A stretch of 64,000 nucleotides of DNA from UBA4312 sp040266995 (GTDB lineage: Bacteria > Bacillota_I > Bacilli_A > Erysipelotrichales > Erysipelotrichaceae): assembly GCA_040266995.1 (NCBI GenBank), contig JAWRHV010000036.1:60564-124563 (forward strand), read 5' to 3'. The position numbers and the translations under genes are program-made. Position 1 is the first letter of the stretch. Each line of letters starts with the position of its first letter. Shown here in pieces: positions 61,219 through 64,000 of this stretch. The notes below the pieces were generated by a model. That model ran no database searches. It saw only the letters and a program-made list of their open reading frames with translations, and was not told where the DNA came from.

Positions 61219-61243
61219 AAGAAGTTATGAATAATGGTATCAT
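61215..61243 (+). promoter_or_regulatory. Promoter of eno
   Basis: TTGAAA (61215-61220), 17-base spacer, TATCAT (61238-61243). The -35 overlaps the stop codon of the U32 gene. The leader of about 30 bases has AAAGGAGG before the ATG. Confidence 0.7.
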
Positions 61244-61279
61244 CTTAATAGCAAAAAGGCTAAAGGAGGATATTTTATT

Positions 61280-62593
61280 ATGCCTATTATCGTTGACGTA
61301 TATGCTCGTGAAGTGTTGGATTCTCGTGGAAATCCGACTGTTGAAGTAGAAGTCACAACAGAATCCGGTGCTTTCGGTAGCGCTATGGTTCCTAGTGGAG
61401 CAAGTACTGGTGAAAGAGAAGCTCTGGAACTTCGTGATGGAGATAAATCACGCTATTTAGGAAAAGGAACAACAAAAGCCGTTGATAATGTTAACAACAT
61501 CATCGCTCCGGCTGTAATCGGTTTGGACTGCCGTGATCAGAACCTGATCGACAAGACTATGTTGGATCTGGATGGATCTCCATTCAAAAAGACATTAGGT
61601 GCAAACGCTACATTAGGTGTTTCCATGGCTGTTGCCAAAGCGGCTGCGGATTTCTATGGAATGCCATTATTCAACTACTTTGGTGGATTCAATGCCAATA
61701 CATTACCAGTGCCTATGTGTAATGTAATCAATGGTGGATCTCATGCCGACTCTACAGTAGACTTCCAGGAATTCATGATCATGCCTGTAGGTGCTAAAAC
61801 GGAAAAAGAAGCTGTACGTATGGCAGCCGAAACTTTCCATGCGTTAAAATCTGTATTAAAAGCAAAAGGATACAACACAAACGTTGGTGACGAAGGTGGA
61901 TTTGCTCCTTCCTGCAAAGACGGAAACGAAGAACCGTTGGAATTATTGGTTGAAGCTATGGAAAAAGCCGGATACAAACCGGGAGAAGATATGTGCATCG
62001 CAATGGACGTAGCTGCTTCTGAATTCCATAATCATGAAACTGGATTGTATGAACTGTCTAAATCCGGACAAGGAACAAAGACTTCCGATGAAATGATCGA
62101 TATGTATGCGGAATGGATCGAAAAATATCCAATCATCTCTATCGAAGACGGATTAGGTGAACGTGACTGGGACGGATGGAAAAAGTTGACAGATCGTATC
62201 GGTGACAAAGTTCAGCTGGTTGGAGACGACTTATTCGTTACAAACCCTGCTATCCTGCAGGAAGGTATCGAAAAGGGTATTGCGAATGCAATCCTGATCA
62301 AAGTAAACCAGATCGGTACTTTGACAGAAACGTTTGATGCGATGGAATTAGCTAAGAAACACAACTACACTTGTGTAGTATCTCACCGTTCAGGAGAAAC
62401 AGAAGATTCGACGATTGCGGATATCGCTGTAGCATTCAATGCTGGACAGATCAAGACTGGTTCTCTGTCTCGTACAGACCGTATCTGCAAATACAACCGT
62501 TTGATGAAGATCGAAGACGAACTGAACAAACGTGGTACTGCTTCCGTAGCTAAATACTTAGGAAAGAAAGCATTCTACAATTTATTCAAATAA
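61280..62593 (+). CDS. eno: Enolase
   Basis: Glycolytic enzyme that converts 2-phosphoglycerate to phosphoenolpyruvate. The 437-residue protein shows YAREVLDSRGNPTVEVEV, MVPSGASTGEREALELRDGD, NVGDEGGFAPS, SIEDGLGERDWDGW, LVGDDLFVTNP, KVNQIGTLTET and SHRSGETED with the catalytic Lys and His. Codon use is more biased than in the neighbours, as expected for a highly expressed gene. It is a single-gene unit with its own promoter and terminator. Confidence 0.99.
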   Translation: MPIIVDVYAREVLDSRGNPTVEVEVTTESGAFGSAMVPSGASTGEREALELRDGDKSRYLGKGTTKAVDNVNNIIAPAVIGLDCRDQNLIDKTMLDLDGSPFKKTLGANATLGVSMAVAKAAADFYGMPLFNYFGGFNANTLPVPMCNVINGGSHADSTVDFQEFMIMPVGAKTEKEAVRMAAETFHALKSVLKAKGYNTNVGDEGGFAPSCKDGNEEPLELLVEAMEKAGYKPGEDMCIAMDVAASEFHNHETGLYELSKSGQGTKTSDEMIDMYAEWIEKYPIISIEDGLGERDWDGWKKLTDRIGDKVQLVGDDLFVTNPAILQEGIEKGIANAILIKVNQIGTLTETFDAMELAKKHNYTCVVSHRSGETEDSTIADIAVAFNAGQIKTGSLSRTDRICKYNRLMKIEDELNKRGTASVAKYLGKKAFYNLFK

Positions 62594-62612
62594 TAAAATA
62601 GTGATTCCTTGA

Positions 62613-62643
62613 AGGCATTGTCAAAAGACGATGCCTTTTTTTT
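62613..62643 (+). terminator. Terminator after eno
   Basis: AGGCATTGTC (62613-62622) pairs with GACGATGCCT (62627-62636, one G-T pair) around AAAA, then eight Ts. Confidence 0.88.
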
Positions 62644-62698
62644 GTTATTCTTTTTTTTCTAACGTATTAATAATTGCCGATGAAAAAAGGAGATTATA

Positions 62699-63602
62699 AT
62701 GGTCAATAAAACAAGTCAGGATAAGAAGATCAAACAGATCCTGAAAAACAAAAAGCTACAGGCATTGATTGTTAAGGAAATACTTCCGGAGCTGTCCGGC
62801 CTGTCTTTGGATGAGATCGTTCCTATGATCCAGGAAAGAAATACAGAATATCTGGATAATGATTGTAGGGACATATTTATGGATGCCAAGCTGGAAATAT
62901 CCGGCAAAAACGAAAAACCAAAAGCCTATATTGATATAGAGCCCGAAGGACGTGAATACCCCCGGATATTATTTCAAAAACCGTGCTATCAAATATGCAG
63001 GACGTATGTATGATCGTCTATCGACGGAACAGTGGTGTAAAGATACTTACAATGATGTTATTCCTATCTATACGGTTTGGTTTATTATTTATCCGGAGAA
63101 AAAACATAGGAACAAGATGGAAAAAGAATGTTTATGGGGTGAGGTCGATCACAAAAAACAAGCGATGATCACCAATATTTATGTGTATTTAGGACATAAA
63201 GATTCGACTGTTCCATTGATTGATATGTTTAATATGTTGTACAGAAAAGATAAAACGATCGAAGAAAAAAGAAAATATTTTTTAGAAAGAGGTGTAGATA
63301 TGAAACACAAAGAGATCAGACAGTACGATTTTCTAGAAGAATTGAGGATCGGAGCTTACGAATTTTATAAAGAAGAAGGACGTGAAATCGGTCGTAAAGA
63401 AGGTCGCAAAGAAGGACGCAAAGAAGGACGTAAAGAAGGACGTGAAGAAGGTCGTGAAGAAGAACGTGAAGAAGGTCGTGAAGAAAAGTGCATTGATTCA
63501 ATAAAAAGTTTGATGCAAAATCTGAGCTGTTCAGCTGTTCGTGCTATGGATCTATTAAATATTCCGAAAGAAAAAAGGAATCATTACATTTCATTACTAT
63601 GA
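62699..63602 (+). pseudogene. Rpn family nuclease/putative transposase, frameshifted
   Basis: Two overlapping frames make one protein. Frame one (62699-63013) gives VNKTSQDKKIKQILKNKKL...IFMDAKLEISGK, AYIDIEPEGREYP; frame two (from about 62960 to 63602) continues with PGYYFKNRAIKYAGRMYDRLS, then helical parts and KEGRKEGR-type repeats. The joint is a run of five Cs (62959-62963): with four, the reading continues EYPGYYFKNR. This is the PD-(D/E)XK Rpn/PDDEXK_2 family, associated with recombination. The core I-D-x-E-x-Q has E-P-E in place, so activity may also be altered. Fused length would be about 300 residues. Confidence 0.8.
63378..63485 (+). repeat. 12-base tandem repeats encoding G-R-K/E-E
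   Basis: About nine imperfect 12-base units of the form GGTCGTAAAGAA encode GRKEGRKEGR and then GREEGREE. Similar charged tails are usual in Rpn family proteins. The repeat can vary in copy number by slippage. Confidence 0.85.
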
Positions 63603-63603
63603 A

Positions 63604-63637
63604 GAAAAAATCAGGAATCTATTTACGATTCCTGATT
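63604..63637 (-). terminator. Terminator after nadE (minus strand)
   Basis: AATCAGGAATC (63609-63619) pairs perfectly with GATTCCTGATT (63627-63637). On the minus strand it is followed by six Ts (63610-63604). It also separates the convergent Rpn gene. Confidence 0.8.
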
Positions 63638-64000
63638 AACGTTTTAATGTAAAAGCCGGCATCAGTTGCAGTTTATGTAAATTATTGCGATGCATCCGAT
63701 CAATTTTTTCCTTAACTTGCGGATCTATGCATTCTCCCGTCAGGATGTAGTGATCCAGTGTGGCGTAGGTAAATCCGATTTTTTCTTCATCGGACATACC
63801 GCTTAAACCATCACTCGGCGTTTTGGTAACCAGCCGTTTTGGGATATCGCATAATTGACCGATCTGCATGACTTCCTCGACTACCAAATTTGATAATGGG
63901 CTGAAATCGCCGGCAGAATCGCCATATTTGGTGGAGTATCCGATGTAATCTTCGGAGCGATTGCACGTATTGACCACGCGTGCCCCACCCGGTAAGCATT
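63636..64000 (-). CDS. nadE: NAD+ synthetase, C-terminal part
   Basis: The gene enters from the right edge; about 121 codons of its 3' end are seen. LPGGARVVNTCNRSEDYIGYSTKYGDSAGDFSPLSNLVVEEVMQIG... is the NadE ATP- and NaAD-binding region (T-x-N-R-S-E, K-Y-G-D-S-x-G-D), and TPSDGLSGMSDEEKIGFTYATLDHYI is its last conserved block. NadE converts nicotinate adenine dinucleotide to NAD+ with ammonia. The upstream part, including the P-loop S-G-G-x-D, is outside the window. Confidence 0.95.
   Translation of the reverse strand, partial: CLPGGARVVNTCNRSEDYIGYSTKYGDSAGDFSPLSNLVVEEVMQIGQLCDIPKRLVTKTPSDGLSGMSDEEKIGFTYATLDHYILTGECIDPQVKEKIDRMHRNNLHKLQLMPAFTLKR

Noticed and set aside
63378..63485. Short tandem repeats that could be taken for a CRISPR-like array
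   Set aside because: The 12-base units are contiguous, in frame, and encode a charged G-R-K-E tail; there are no spacers.
1..64000. tRNA or rRNA genes, intact insertion sequences, prophage or origin of replication
   Set aside because: I looked for tRNA arms, IS transposases with end repeats, phage structural genes and DnaA-box clusters by eye and found none; a tRNAscan/Infernal run would be decisive for RNAs.

Overview
The window is chromosomal DNA of moderate GC from a low-to-mid GC Gram-positive bacterium (Bacillota). The mix of genes (lysine T-box in front of lysS, split B12-dependent methionine synthase, GH1/GH13/GH32 sugar hydrolases, branched-chain amino acid ABC transporter, many nitroreductase and flavodoxin-type proteins, strong AGGAGG ribosome sites) fits a gut-type fermentative anaerobe. 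Erysipelotrichia-like is my best guess, but this is an impression and not a computed placement. TGA is used as stop. I see no tRNA, rRNA, CRISPR array, intact insertion sequence or prophage.

Layout. 1-5.9 kb: end of a DegV protein, an AlaX-type alanyl-tRNA editing protein, mnmE (minus strand), a TsaC/Sua5-methyltransferase-alpha-glucosidase run. 6-10.5 kb: tannase-like lipoprotein, T-box plus lysS, then a DUF4430 protein overlapped by an ECF-type S component. 10.5-14.4 kb (minus): metF, a separate methionine synthase activation-domain gene and a short metH, joined by 4-base overlaps; the DUF4430/ECF pair beside them suggests cobalamin supply. 14.5-18.9 kb: two lipoproteins, an EamA exporter, a GH1 6-phospho-beta-glucosidase, a TatD nuclease. 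18.9-21.4 kb: an AT-rich stretch with ABC transporter remnants and a Wzx-type flippase, likely acquired. 21.4-25.3 kb: a divergent Tgt, a beta-helix lipoprotein with C-terminal octapeptide repeats, small hypotheticals.

25.4-29.1 kb: a LysR regulator divergent from a redox cluster (small protein, CMD-cupin fusion, flavodoxin, two nitroreductases). 29.2-30.8 kb: an unusual fusion of a glycine-rich soluble domain to an EIIC-like membrane domain, preceded by a perfect paired palindrome. 30.9-35 kb: a second EamA exporter, an XpaC-like protein, an alanine/glycine symporter, a TIGR04076 protein. 35-40.3 kb (minus): complete livKHMGF-type transporter followed by a CBS-ACT sensor. 40.5-45.1 kb: two alpha/beta hydrolases, a DEDDh exonuclease, a zinc-ribbon/membrane protein trio. 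45.2-49.8 kb: ThrH, a DUF1015 protein, a macro-domain protein, a CBS protein, a nitroreductase. 49.8-54.1 kb: two GH32 enzymes bracketing a secreted 3D-like protein and a HAD phosphatase. 54.1-58.4 kb (minus): MBOAT, DHHW and Rrf2 genes, then cysK. 58.7-64 kb: a DtxR/MntR-type regulator, a U32 protein, enolase, a frameshifted Rpn-family gene and the end of nadE.

Points most worth a second look: the glycine-rich/EIIC-like fusion with its paired operator; three genes whose TATAAT box lies exactly 7 bases before a start codon with no ribosome site (likely leaderless mRNAs); the MBOAT-DHHW-Rrf2-CysK neighbourhood with a shared 13-base motif in both promoter regions; and the Tgt with an altered substrate pocket.
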